Numbered from the stretch's first letter, positions 8,668-16,082 are shown. The stretch is DNA of 30,762 nucleotides from Aeriscardovia sp040773385 (GCA_040773385.1 JAXGWH010000012.1:1-30762); one strand, 5' to 3'. The notes: a model not told the origin generated them from the sequence alone. Numbers and translations: made by a program.

Positions 8668-9621
8668 ATGACTGTCTCACACCAGGCGCTTGACGCCGCA
8701 GCAGACCTCCGGCGGCAGTGGAAGGCGAACGACGACAGGCGCGACAAGGGCCTTGCCATCGACCAGCCCGGCGTACGTCGCTTTGCCGACATCACCTACG
8801 GTCCGGCCGGCTCACCGTGGAACCTCCTGGACGTCAGCGTTCCGGAACGGTACCTCGCCGATGGGGCGGACGGCGGCACATCCGCGCCGGTCATCATCAG
8901 CATCCACGGCGGCGGCTGGTTCTACGGCACAAAACAGACCTACCAGTTCTGGGCCGCGCACATGGCCTCGCTCGGCTTCGCCGTCGTCAACTTCACCTAT
9001 CGTCTGCCGCCGCACTGCGAGTTCCCCGGCGAGCTGGACGACGTCTCCCGCGCCGTCTCATGGGTGGACGCCCACGCCGATGACTATCACCTTGACCGGC
9101 GCAACGTGTTCCTCATCGGCGACAGCGCGGGCGGCCAGATGCTGCTGCAGTATCTGACGGCAATCACCAATCCGGATTTCAACGCGCACTTCGGCTACCC
9201 CATCCCCGACCTGACGATCCGGGCGGCGATCAGCAACTGCGGCGCCACGTTCATGGAGAATCTGCTGGCAGAGCTGGCCTCCGAGCCGTATGCCTCGTCA
9301 CCGATCGGGCTTGCCCAGCGCTCCTATTTCACGCCGGAGAGCCTCGCCAAGGATCCCGAGCGCCTCTGGACGGAGAACTATGTGACGACCGCGCTGCCGC
9401 CGCTCCTGCTCGTCACCGGCAACGCGGATTTCGTCCATGACGATTCCGTACGTCTCGACGGTTTCCTGCTCGCCAAGGGCATCGCCCACGAGTTCCGCTC
9501 CTATGGCACGCCGGACAATCCGCAGCCGCACGTGTTCTGTTATGACATGAAGAATCCCGTGGGTCTTCAGGCCTGCGCCGACGAGGCCGCCTTCCTGCGC
9601 GACCACATCGTGGGCAGATAG
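8668..9621 (+). CDS. Alpha/beta-hydrolase of the HSL/acetyl-esterase type
   Basis: A 317-residue cytoplasmic esterase. It has the hormone-sensitive-lipase oxyanion motif HGGGW (80-84) and the nucleophile elbow GDSAGG with Ser153. Asp254 (TGNADF) and His288 (PQPHVF) are the likely remaining triad members. Enzymes of this type often deacetylate sugars or hydrolyse short-chain esters. A clear AAAGGA precedes the ATG at 8668 by about seven bases. It is the last gene of the symporter-esterase series and is followed by a strong terminator at 9654. Having two unrelated esterases beside one transporter suggests that the substrate carries more than one kind of ester, but this is not shown. Confidence 0.85.
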   Translation: MTVSHQALDAAADLRRQWKANDDRRDKGLAIDQPGVRRFADITYGPAGSPWNLLDVSVPERYLADGADGGTSAPVIISIHGGGWFYGTKQTYQFWAAHMASLGFAVVNFTYRLPPHCEFPGELDDVSRAVSWVDAHADDYHLDRRNVFLIGDSAGGQMLLQYLTAITNPDFNAHFGYPIPDLTIRAAISNCGATFMENLLAELASEPYASSPIGLAQRSYFTPESLAKDPERLWTENYVTTALPPLLLVTGNADFVHDDSVRLDGFLLAKGIAHEFRSYGTPDNPQPHVFCYDMKNPVGLQACADEAAFLRDHIVGR

Positions 9622-9653
9622 GCGCGGCACACAAACAAGATGCGCAAGACAAG

Positions 9654-9679
9654 AAAGGCGACCCGAAGGCCGCCTTTTT
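9654..9679 (+). terminator. Rho-independent terminator after the esterase operon
   Basis: AAAGGCG (9654-9660) pairs with CGCCTTT (9671-9677) around a short loop that can extend by a CC/GG pair, and is followed by a T run ending at 9679. It lies 32 bp after the second esterase stop codon. The rest of the gap to 9790 holds only short palindromes and no gene. Confidence 0.85.
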
Positions 9680-9790
9680 GCATCAGATGTGTGTGTGTCC
9701 GATATGCCGAGGTATCACTCAGATCCGGATATCGGTCAGACCATTCTGTGAATAGCCTGTCAGATCACGACCGATCGGATCCCACCGTGC

Positions 9791-10249
9791 TCACTGCGCG
9801 TCGTTGGACGAGGCGCGGGAGAGGATGGCGTCGTAGTCCTTCGGCACGTACTTGGGCTGGTGCGACTGCGAGTTGACCTGGTCGACGAACGCGGAGGCGC
9901 GGTGCTGGTCGGCCTCGGACACGCCGGCGTCGAGCTCCCAGTCGAGGTACGGGCTGGTGAAGCGGATCACACCGGTCTCGGCATCATAGGCGGCCTTGAC
10001 GCCGTTGAGCGGCGCGGTCTCCTCGTAGTGGCTGGTGTTGTTGCCACGGCCCGCGACGATGCGGGAGAACACCGGCTGCGCCTCGAAGGCGTTCTGCTTG
10101 GCGACGATGCGGCCGGCGCGCTTGTCCTCGGCGGCGTCGGTGTAGGTGAGATGGTCGCGGGTCAGCGTGACCTGCGAGCCGTCCTGCGCATGGAAGGTGG
10201 AGAGTGTCTGGCCCACAAAGAGGCTGTGCTTCTGTTCAACGTAGCTCAT
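9791..10249 (-). CDS. Uncharacterised 152-aa protein
   Basis: I do not recognise a domain. The protein is hydrophilic and soluble-looking, with no signal peptide or membrane segment. It has several aromatic and charged positions in the middle (for example SPYLDWELDAGVSEADQH near residues 100-115) and ends in a polar KYVPKDYDAIL tail. The frame is open upstream to 10411, but that would run through the tRNA-Gln gene and its terminator, so the ATG at 10247-10249 is the better start even though no strong ribosome-binding site is visible. It lies after the terminator of the tRNA pair and so needs its own promoter. A CCCC/GGGG hairpin at about 10262-10275 sits in its leader. Codon use is like the neighbours and it is probably a real lineage-specific gene. 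Confidence 0.7.
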   Translation of the reverse strand: MSYVEQKHSLFVGQTLSTFHAQDGSQVTLTRDHLTYTDAAEDKRAGRIVAKQNAFEAQPVFSRIVAGRGNNTSHYEETAPLNGVKAAYDAETGVIRFTSPYLDWELDAGVSEADQHRASAFVDQVNSQSHQPKYVPKDYDAILSRASSNDAQ

Positions 10250-10283
10250 GGATATCAGTCTACCCCGCACGGGGGTCGTCCTA

Positions 10284-10312
10284 CGGATAGTCCGGACAAT
10301 TGGCCCGGACAA
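10284..10312 (-). promoter_or_regulatory. Candidate promoter of the uncharacterised gene, with GTCCGGAC palindrome
   Basis: On the minus strand TTGTCC and TATCCG are 17 bp apart. An 8-bp perfect palindrome GTCCGGAC and a second half-site (CCCGGACAA on the plus strand) lie within this stretch and could be an operator. Matches to consensus are partial. Confidence 0.3.
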
Positions 10313-10313
10313 C

Positions 10314-10346
10314 AAAAAAGCCCGGGAGCGATCGCTCTCGAGCTTT
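10314..10346 (-). terminator. Terminator of the tRNA-Glu/tRNA-Gln transcript
   Basis: On the minus strand AAAGCTCGAGAGC pairs with GCTCCCGGGCTTT with one mismatch and one G-T pair around a GATC loop. Six T residues follow (10314-10319 as A on the plus strand). It lies six bases after the tRNA-Gln CCA end. Confidence 0.9.
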
Positions 10347-10351
10347 CCGAC

Positions 10352-10426
10352 TGGCTGGGGTACCTGGACTCGAACCAAGAATGGATGAACCAGAATCACC
10401 TGTGTTGCCAATTACACCATACCCCA
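10352..10426 (-). tRNA. tRNA-Gln, anticodon CTG
   Basis: A 75-nt tRNA including an encoded CCA end. The acceptor stem is TGGGGTA/TACCCCA, the anticodon arm is GGTGA/TCATC with loop TTCTGGT (anticodon CTG), and the T loop carries GGTTCGAGTCC. It reads CAG glutamine codons. It is transcribed after tRNA-Glu with a 51-nt spacer and is followed at once by a strong terminator. Confidence 0.95.
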
Positions 10427-10477
10427 ATGGGCTGTGTTCCATGCGCAGCAGTTCACCACTGTAGCACAGATCAGGCC

Positions 10478-10553
10478 TGGTACCCCCGAGCGGATTTGAG
10501 CCGCTGTTTGCGCCGTGAGAGGGCGATGTCCTGGACCGCTAGACGACGGGGGC
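10478..10553 (-). tRNA. tRNA-Glu, anticodon CTC
   Basis: A 76-nt tRNA with encoded CCA. The acceptor stem is GCCCCCG/CGGGGGT with a G-T first pair. The anticodon stem is TCGCC/GGCGC with loop CTCTCAC, giving anticodon CTC (reads GAG), and the T loop is TCAAATC. It is the first gene of the tRNA pair and lies directly downstream of gltX, the enzyme that charges it. Confidence 0.95.
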
Positions 10554-10561
10554 AAGTCTTC

Positions 10562-10589
10562 ATTTATGAAGCTCTGAAGCCCACGGCAA
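10562..10589 (-). promoter_or_regulatory. Promoter of the tRNA-Glu/tRNA-Gln pair
   Basis: On the minus strand TTGCCG (10589-10584) and ATAAAT (10567-10562) are 16 bp apart, just upstream of the tRNA-Glu 5' end. The -10 lies in a hyphenated palindrome CTTCAT-AA-ATGAAG (10558-10571). Because gltX has its own terminator, this promoter is probably needed for the tRNAs. Confidence 0.55.
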
Positions 10590-10631
10590 CCTGCCGAAGA
10601 CAACAAATGAACACACTACACAGAGGTATGG

Positions 10632-10666
10632 AAAAGCGCAACACCCAATTTCGGGGAGTGTCGCGC
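10632..10666 (-). terminator. Rho-independent terminator after gltX
   Basis: On the minus strand GCGCGACACTC pairs with GGGTGTTGCGC (11 pairs, including G-T) around a loop near CCGAAATT, followed by TTTT at 10635-10632. It lies 17 bp after the gltX stop codon. Confidence 0.75.
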
Positions 10667-10683
10667 CTTCCCGGCCCTTCCGT

Positions 10684-12252
10684 TCAGTCCTTCTTCGCGC
10701 CCTTCTGTGCGGCGGCCTTGGCGGCCAGCACGTCGGACAGATGCGAGCGCAGGTTCTTCAGACGCGCCACCGACAGATCCTTGCCGATGATCTCCATCGA
10801 CTGGAACAACGGCGGGGAGACGCGCCGGCCCGACTCGGCCACACGCACCGGCCCGAAGGCGCGGCGCGGCTTGTAGCCGGCCTTGGCCACGAGCTCGTCT
10901 TCGAGCAGCTCCTGCAGGTGGTCGGCCTTCCACTGCCCGTCCGGCACCGCGTCGAGCACCTCGATGGCCTTGTCGAGCACGTCACCCGAGTCGTCCTTGA
11001 GCTGCTTGAGCGCGCCGGAGTCCGGCTCCAGGTACTCGTCGTCGGAGAGCAGCGAGCCCACCATGCCGGAGACCTCGGAGAGCAGGCGCACGCGGGTCTG
11101 CACCAGCGGCGCGGCGGCGGTGAGCACCTCGCGCTCGTGGCCGGTCAGATCCTCCCACTTCTCGGCGGAGACCACGCCGTCCTTGTGCAGGTAGGGCACG
11201 GAGCGCTCGATGAAGTCCTGCGTGTCGAGCCGGCGGATGTGCTCGGCGTTGATGGCGATGGCCTTGTCGATGTCGAAGTGCGCGGGGTTGGCCACCACGT
11301 CGTACACGGAGAAGTTCTTGGCGAGCTCGTCCATGCTGAACACGTCCTTGTCGGGGCCCATCGACCAGCCCAGGAGGGCGAGGTAGTTGAGCAGGCCCTC
11401 CTTGATGAAGCCGCGGTCGCGCAGCAGGAAGAGGTTGGACTCCGGGTCGCGCTTGGAGAGCTTCTTGTGGCCCTTGCCCATCACGTAGGGCAGATGGCCG
11501 AACAGCGGTGTCTGCTTGGCGATGCCGAGCTTCTCCAGATAGCTGTAGAGCACGATCTGGCGGGGCGTGGAGGAGAGCAGGTCCTCGCCGCGCAGCACGA
11601 CGTTGATGTTCATGAGCGCGTCGTCGACCGGGTTGGTGAGCGTGTAGAGCGGATCGCCGTTGGGGCGCACGATCACATAATCGGGGGTGGAGCCGGCCTT
11701 GAAGGTGATGGGCCCGCGCACGAGGTCGGTGAAGGTGATGTCCTCGTCGGGCATCTTGATGCGGATGGCCGGCTTGCGGCCCTCGGCACGGAACTTGTCC
11801 TTCTCCTCCTCGCTCATCGTGCGGTCATAGCCGTCGTAGCCGAAGCGGGCGGGACGGCCGTTCGCCTCGTTGCGGGCGGCGGTCTCCTCCGGCGTGGAGA
11901 AGGATTCGTAGGCGTAGCCGGCGTCGAGCAGCTGCTGGGCGACCTTCTTGTAGATATCAGTGCGCTGCGACTGGCAGTACGGCCCGTCCGGGCCGCCCAC
12001 GCGGATGCCCTCGTCCCAGTCGATGCCCAGCCAGTCAAGGGCCTCGATGATCATCTTGAGGGATTCGTCGGTGTCGCGCGCGTTGTCGGTGTCCTCGATG
12101 CGGAAGACCAGTTTGCCGCCGGTGTGGCGGGCCTCGGCCCAGTTGAACAGGGCGGTGCGCACCATGCCGACATGCGGAATGCCGGTGGGGGACGGGCAGA
12201 ATCGAACGCGGACGTTCTTGGGAAGTGACGGTTTCTCACTGTTTTCGCTCAT
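10684..12252 (-). CDS. gltX: Glutamyl-tRNA synthetase
   Basis: Charges tRNA-Glu with glutamate in the cytoplasm. The 522 residues show the class I signatures: the HIGH-type motif PSPTGIPHVGM (HVGM at 27-30), RIEDTD at 51-56, and the KMSKS-type motif KLSKR at 264-268, followed by the anticodon-binding C-terminal domain. Length and layout fit bacterial GluRS. The ATG at 12250-12252 gives the usual N-terminus, though no strong Shine-Dalgarno sequence precedes it. It lies just upstream of tRNA-Glu and tRNA-Gln genes on the same strand. Actinobacteria often make Gln-tRNA through mischarged Glu-tRNA-Gln and GatCAB, so this enzyme may charge both tRNAs. That is inference; no glnS or gatCAB is in the window. 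Confidence 0.96.
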   Translation of the reverse strand: MSENSEKPSLPKNVRVRFCPSPTGIPHVGMVRTALFNWAEARHTGGKLVFRIEDTDNARDTDESLKMIIEALDWLGIDWDEGIRVGGPDGPYCQSQRTDIYKKVAQQLLDAGYAYESFSTPEETAARNEANGRPARFGYDGYDRTMSEEEKDKFRAEGRKPAIRIKMPDEDITFTDLVRGPITFKAGSTPDYVIVRPNGDPLYTLTNPVDDALMNINVVLRGEDLLSSTPRQIVLYSYLEKLGIAKQTPLFGHLPYVMGKGHKKLSKRDPESNLFLLRDRGFIKEGLLNYLALLGWSMGPDKDVFSMDELAKNFSVYDVVANPAHFDIDKAIAINAEHIRRLDTQDFIERSVPYLHKDGVVSAEKWEDLTGHEREVLTAAAPLVQTRVRLLSEVSGMVGSLLSDDEYLEPDSGALKQLKDDSGDVLDKAIEVLDAVPDGQWKADHLQELLEDELVAKAGYKPRRAFGPVRVAESGRRVSPPLFQSMEIIGKDLSVARLKNLRSHLSDVLAAKAAAQKGAKKD

Positions 12253-12274
12253 ATTCTTATTGTGCTTCCCAACA

Positions 12275-12314
12275 GGGACGCCGGCGATTCTGGGCTTTGT
12301 CCGTCATGCGTCCC
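12275..12314. repeat. 7-bp inverted repeat between permease gene and gltX
   Basis: GGGACGC (12275-12281) and GCGTCCC (12308-12314) flank 26 bp, immediately after the permease stop codon. It may be a weak terminator, but no T run follows on the minus strand. Confidence 0.3.
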
Positions 12315-13085
12315 TTATGCCCGGTAATCCGCCGTCGAGTCCACCGCCCAGAACCTCTCAAGAAGGCTCACCAGCCCCACGAGCAGACCGGTGAGGGCGA
12401 CGATGATGACCGTGGCGGCGAGGATGAGCGGGGTGCGGAACGAGTTGAACGCCGTCTGCAGCACGATGCCCAGCCCCTGGCGCGCGCCGAGGTACTCGGC
12501 CGTGACCGCGGTGCCGTACACGTAGACCGCGGCGATGCGCATCCCGCCCAGGATCTGCCGGGCGGCCACCCGCAGACGCACGTGGAAGAGCGTCCACACC
12601 CTGCCGGCCCCGCAGGTGAGGGCCACGTCCTCATAGAACCGCGGCACGGCGAACAGGCCGCGGGTGGTCTGCACGGCGATGGGGAAGAACGAGAGCACGA
12701 GCACCATGACCACCTTGCCGCCCGGCTCGAACCCGAACCAGATGACGAACAGCGGGGCGACGGCGATGAGCGGCAGGGTCTGCAAAGTGACGAGCAGCGG
12801 GCTGAGCGCGGCGGAGGCCAGCGGCGAGAGATAGAGCAGGATCCCCAGGCCGATGCCCACGGGGACGGCGAGGAGGAAGCCGGCCAGGCCCTCCAGCCAG
12901 GTGACGAGCGTGGCGGGGCCGAGCACGTCCGTCCAGGAGGCGGCGAACTCGGCGGCGATCTGCGCGGGCGAGGCCATCACGCGCGGCGAGACGCCGGAAA
13001 GGTCCACGGCCGCCTGCCACGCCGCGAGGAGCACGAGCACAGAGGCGGTGCCCACGCCGATCTTTGTGGATCTGCGCATCCTCAT
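12315..13085 (-). CDS. ABC transporter permease, ThiX/SsuC/TauC type
   Basis: A 256-aa inner-membrane subunit with about six hydrophobic segments and a BPD_transp_1 domain. The EAA-like loop, which docks the ATPase, is near VALTCGAGRVWTLFHVRL. The start at 13083-13085 overlaps the stop of the binding-protein gene as ATGA, and GGAGAAGG lies just upstream, so the two genes are translationally coupled. The best-matching family is the nitrate/sulfonate/pyrimidine permease group; the THI5-like partner points to a thiamine-pyrimidine precursor. No ATP-binding subunit gene adjoins it; gltX follows after 62 bp. The ATPase must come from elsewhere in the genome. Confidence 0.88.
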   Translation of the reverse strand: MRMRRSTKIGVGTASVLVLLAAWQAAVDLSGVSPRVMASPAQIAAEFAASWTDVLGPATLVTWLEGLAGFLLAVPVGIGLGILLYLSPLASAALSPLLVTLQTLPLIAVAPLFVIWFGFEPGGKVVMVLVLSFFPIAVQTTRGLFAVPRFYEDVALTCGAGRVWTLFHVRLRVAARQILGGMRIAAVYVYGTAVTAEYLGARQGLGIVLQTAFNSFRTPLILAATVIIVALTGLLVGLVSLLERFWAVDSTADYRA

Positions 13086-14167
13086 GCCTTCTCCAGATAC
13101 CGGTCGGTGGCGAGCTTTCTGGCCTGCGGGGTCTTCCCGTCCCCGCCGTCCTTTGTGGAGTACACGCCGGCCTTGGCGAGGAAATCGAGGTATTTCTGCG
13201 CGGCGGTGAAATCGGTGCGGCCGATCTGCTGCTCGTTTCCCCAGTACTTCTTGCCGACGATGCGCTTCATCGAGGCGATGGCGAGCTTTTCGCTGATCCC
13301 GGCGCCCTTGTTCTGCTCGACGAGGATCTTCGCGGCCTTGTCGGGATGGGTGAGCGCCCAGCGGTAGCCCTTCTGGGTGGCGGTGACGAACCGGGAGAGG
13401 GTCTCCTTGTGGGCGCGCGCCCAGGAGGAGCTGACGGCCAGACCGATCTGGTCGGGGTTGCCGGGCACCCCGTAGTCGCCGGCCTCGTAGCAGCGCAGCC
13501 TCGGCCCGGACAGGCGCGAGCGAACGCCTTCCCATGTGTCGTAGAAGCCGGCGAAGTCGCCTTTGCCCGCGGCGAGGGTGTCGTAGGTGGAGGTGCCCGA
13601 CGTGGCGGTGGAGAAGGTGGGTTTTCCGCCGTCATGGGCGATCATCTGTTTTACGACGGCGGTCTGCTCGGCCGAGCCGAAGGAGACGAACGTCTTGCCG
13701 GAGAAGTCCTTGGGAGAGCGGATGTCCTTCCGGGAGGCGAGCGCGCACCAGCGGGCGACCGGTTTCTGGGTGAGGTCGAACACCATCTGCAGGTGGGAGC
13801 CGCGCGCGTCGGCGGCGGCCACGTTGGAGAGGGTGGTAAAGCCGATGTCCGCCACGCCGGTCTCCACGGCACGCTCGGCGCCGGTGGTGGAGGTGGGCAG
13901 GATCTGCACATTGACGCCCGCGAGCCGGTAGAACCCGCGGCGCTGCGCGACGAAGACGCCCGCATGGTTGGTATTGGCGGTCCAGTCGAGCATGACCGCG
14001 ACGGTGGGGAAATGCGCGTCCCCCGACCTCGCGTCGGATGAGGAGGAGGAGGAAGAAGAAGAAGAAGACCGCTTCGTGCCGGAGGCGGCCGTCCCCGCCG
14101 AGCAGCCGGCCAGACCCAGCGGCAGGAGCACCGCCAGCACGACCGCCGTCAGCCGGGACAGCCACAC
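13082..14167 (-). CDS. THI5/NMT1-like substrate-binding lipoprotein (ThiY-like)
   Basis: Extracytoplasmic binding protein of an ABC importer, anchored by lipid. From a GTG start at 14165-14167 the protein (361 aa) begins with a basic residue and a hydrophobic core ending in the lipobox LAGC. Next comes an 11-serine linker, then the THI5/NMT1 domain opening with MLDWTANTNHAG, the signature of pyrimidine (HMP-type) binding proteins. An upstream in-frame ATG (14297-14299) or GTG (14303-14305) would add 44-46 residues before the signal peptide. Their codons have low GC at third positions and would bury the signal. The chosen GTG is preceded by GGGGGAGGGG four bases away. The likely ligand is a thiamine pyrimidine precursor, by family only. 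No classic TPP-riboswitch sequence was found upstream. Confidence 0.85.
   Translation of the reverse strand: MWLSRLTAVVLAVLLPLGLAGCSAGTAASGTKRSSSSSSSSSSSDARSGDAHFPTVAVMLDWTANTNHAGVFVAQRRGFYRLAGVNVQILPTSTTGAERAVETGVADIGFTTLSNVAAADARGSHLQMVFDLTQKPVARWCALASRKDIRSPKDFSGKTFVSFGSAEQTAVVKQMIAHDGGKPTFSTATSGTSTYDTLAAGKGDFAGFYDTWEGVRSRLSGPRLRCYEAGDYGVPGNPDQIGLAVSSSWARAHKETLSRFVTATQKGYRWALTHPDKAAKILVEQNKGAGISEKLAIASMKRIVGKKYWGNEQQIGRTDFTAAQKYLDFLAKAGVYSTKDGGDGKTPQARKLATDRYLEKA
14036..14068. repeat. Trinucleotide repeat encoding an 11-Ser linker
   Basis: On the coding (minus) strand five TCT codons, four TCC codons, then TCA and TCC. It lies just after the lipobox of the binding protein. Slippage would change linker length in whole codons without a frameshift. 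Confidence 0.85.
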
Positions 14168-14407
14168 GTGTCCCCTCCCCCGGACGGACGAGCCGGGGAA
14201 ACAGCCGGGATGGCGGCGGCACGACGCGCCCTTTGTGGCGGATCGACGGGAAAACCCGGGGAATCGGGAAAATCCGTGGAATGATGCAGAAAATGCCATT
14301 GTCACCTTGCCTCCCGCGCGGTGCGCGCGGGGCGTCGGATCGGGTCCGGTAAGGTGAGGAGCCCGGCGATCCGACGCCCGTCTCGTGTTTCAGGACCATG
14401 ACAGTCT
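14168..14407 (-). promoter_or_regulatory. Long structured 5' leader of the THI5-like transporter operon
   Basis: A candidate -10, TAGACT, lies at 14407-14402 on the minus strand, giving a transcript start near 14395 and a leader of about 230 nt. It holds a 13-bp perfect inverted repeat (arms 14330-14342 and 14367-14379, 24-nt interior with a further CCGG/CCGG pairing). A second 8-bp hairpin follows (CCCGCGCG 14313-14320 / CGCGCGGG 14324-14331, loop GTG). The two share bases 14330-14331 and so compete at their junction. GGGAGG at 14315-14310 is buried in the second hairpin. This could be a regulatory RNA, but no known riboswitch consensus (no CTGAGA, no CTGATC-type TPP core) was seen. It might instead be part of the coding sequence if the upstream start is used. 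Confidence 0.45.
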
Positions 14408-14683
14408 AATCCACGTCCGTCACCGGGACGCAGCTCAGAGAACGCAGGGCCGGCGCGGCAGAGACCGGCCATACAGGCCATGCACGATCATCACGGGCGC
14501 ACGAATTCATCCCGATGACCGATATCCGCCTCCTTCTCCGGCCCGTAGTGTGGAAAATGACATCCGGACCGATGGCATGCCCTGCCCGCGGCAGCGGCAC
14601 CGCCACGGTCCGTCGGTCCGCCCGTCCGTATCCGGTCAACGGTACGGCATAGTGGATCCGGCGTCGGAAATAAGGAAAGAATC
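14408..14683. other. Intergenic stretch upstream of the DUF805 gene; no gene seen
   Basis: All frames here look non-coding: no protein family is recognisable and frames are short. The 3' end must hold the promoter of the DUF805 gene; CATAGT near 14648 is the only -10-like word and is weak. AAGGAAAG at 14671-14678 is its ribosome-binding site. Confidence 0.5.
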
Positions 14684-15925
14684 ATGACTGCCCCGAACCA
14701 GCCTTTCGGCACCCCACAGCAGGGTCCGCAGTATCAGAATCCGGGCTCCTGGCGTCCCGGCACCGCCCCCGTCAGCCAGAACGGCTTCGGCCAGAACAAC
14801 CAGAACGGTTTCGGCGGACAGAGGCCCGTCTATCCGCAACCGGCGCCGTTCCCCGGCACACGGTTCACCGCACCGGCGTCCGTCCCTGGCGCCTATCCCC
14901 AGCAACGTCCGATGGGACCCCGGCCGCAGTCCTCCGGTTATCCGACCCCCGGTTATCAGCCTTCCGCGGCCCCGGCCGGACCTGCCCCGTTCACCGGCAC
15001 CACGCCCGTCTACGGCCCGCCGGCCGCCTATCCGCAGCCGGCTGCCCTGCAGCCTGCCGCCCGTCCTGACGGTCGCCACGGCAAGGCACCGCGCCGTCTG
15101 CCACAGTACGGCGCCAACCCGTTGCAGGCCTTCGCCCGTTTCTTCACCAAGTACGCGGTCTTCTCGGGCCGTGCCTCGAAGAGCGAGTACTGGTGGATGC
15201 AGTTCTGGCGTCTGGTCATCAACTGGTTCCTGACGCCGGTCGTGACCGTGTGGTGTCTCTATATCTGCCTCGTGCCGATGCTCGGTGTGTCCAGCGACAG
15301 CATTGCGACCGTCCAAGACTCGTTGCGCAACTGCCTCTCTGTGGCCATAGGCGTCATCTTCCTGTCGGCCGTCATCGACCTCGCGCTGCTCATCCCCCGC
15401 CTCTCGCTGCGTGTCCGTCGCCTCCATGACGCCGGTGCCTCCGGCTGGTGGGCCGCGTTCTGGGTGGTACCGGTCGGGATCACGATGATCCTCGTCTATA
15501 CCGTCTATGTGCTCATCTTCATCTCCTGCTTCAGCCTGATCGATCATCTTCCGCAGGTCGATCAGGTACTGAACAGCGACGTCTACGACCTGAGCAGGCT
15601 CGACCGCTTCCTGCCGTATACAACCGGCGCTCTGCTTGTGTTCCTTGCCTATGCGCTGCTCGCCTGCGTCCTCACGGAAGTCATCGTCGTCATCTTTGAT
15701 ATCGTCGTCGGCCTCCTCTCCACCGAGCCGTCGGGTGCGCGCTTCGACGCGCCCGACCCCGCGCCCGAGCCCACAACTGTTCCTGCGGAGGACACCGGTG
15801 CGGATGCCCATCCGGATGCCGCAGGCACCCCGGACGCCGCAACGGCACACACCGCGTCCCCGGATCCTGTTTCCGGGCCGACGTCGACCGCCAGCGCTTC
15901 TGACGTGACCGGGACCGGTGACTGA
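14684..15925 (+). CDS. DUF805 membrane protein with Pro/Gln-rich N-terminus
   Basis: An integral membrane protein of unknown function, 413 aa. Residues 1-140 are a low-complexity Pro/Gln/Gly/Tyr tail (cytoplasmic or surface-exposed). The DUF805 domain runs from about 145 to 345 and shows the family landmarks: F-x-G-R-A-S-K-S-E-YWW near 160-171 and RVRRLHDAGASGWWA before a membrane helix. There are about four hydrophobic segments. The C-terminal 60 residues are acidic and Pro/Ala/Thr-rich. AAGGAAAG precedes the ATG by five bases. It stands alone between a divergent transporter operon and a convergent phosphatase gene, so context does not suggest a role. Confidence 0.85.
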   Translation: MTAPNQPFGTPQQGPQYQNPGSWRPGTAPVSQNGFGQNNQNGFGGQRPVYPQPAPFPGTRFTAPASVPGAYPQQRPMGPRPQSSGYPTPGYQPSAAPAGPAPFTGTTPVYGPPAAYPQPAALQPAARPDGRHGKAPRRLPQYGANPLQAFARFFTKYAVFSGRASKSEYWWMQFWRLVINWFLTPVVTVWCLYICLVPMLGVSSDSIATVQDSLRNCLSVAIGVIFLSAVIDLALLIPRLSLRVRRLHDAGASGWWAAFWVVPVGITMILVYTVYVLIFISCFSLIDHLPQVDQVLNSDVYDLSRLDRFLPYTTGALLVFLAYALLACVLTEVIVVIFDIVVGLLSTEPSGARFDAPDPAPEPTTVPAEDTGADAHPDAAGTPDAATAHTASPDPVSGPTSTASASDVTGTGD

Positions 15926-15970
15926 TCAGACCCTCTGATCCCACCCTGATCCGTCTCGCGGATGACACAA

Positions 15971-16009
15971 CGGCCCCGGCAGGTACGACGCCTGCCGGGG
16001 CCGATTATT
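15971..16009 (+). terminator. Strong hairpin terminator between convergent genes
   Basis: CGGCCCCGGCAGG (15971-15983) and CCTGCCGGGGCCG (15991-16003) form a perfect 13-bp stem with a 7-nt loop, followed by ATTATT. It lies between the DUF805 gene and the convergent phosphatase gene and may serve both. Confidence 0.8.
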
Positions 16010-16082
16010 ATGCCTCCGCCGCCTTGATATCTCCCGTCGCTGATGGATGTCTCCCGTCAGCGATGTGTTCCGCCGTGCCCCG

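Noticed and set aside
10684..12252. Large plus-strand open frames opposite gltX, murA and ltaS-like genes
   Set aside because: High-GC antisense shadows; the sense frames carry clear family motifs throughout.
14168..14407. TPP riboswitch upstream of the THI5-like transporter
   Set aside because: Neither CTGAGA nor the CTGATC...ATGCC core is present, despite the strong hairpins.
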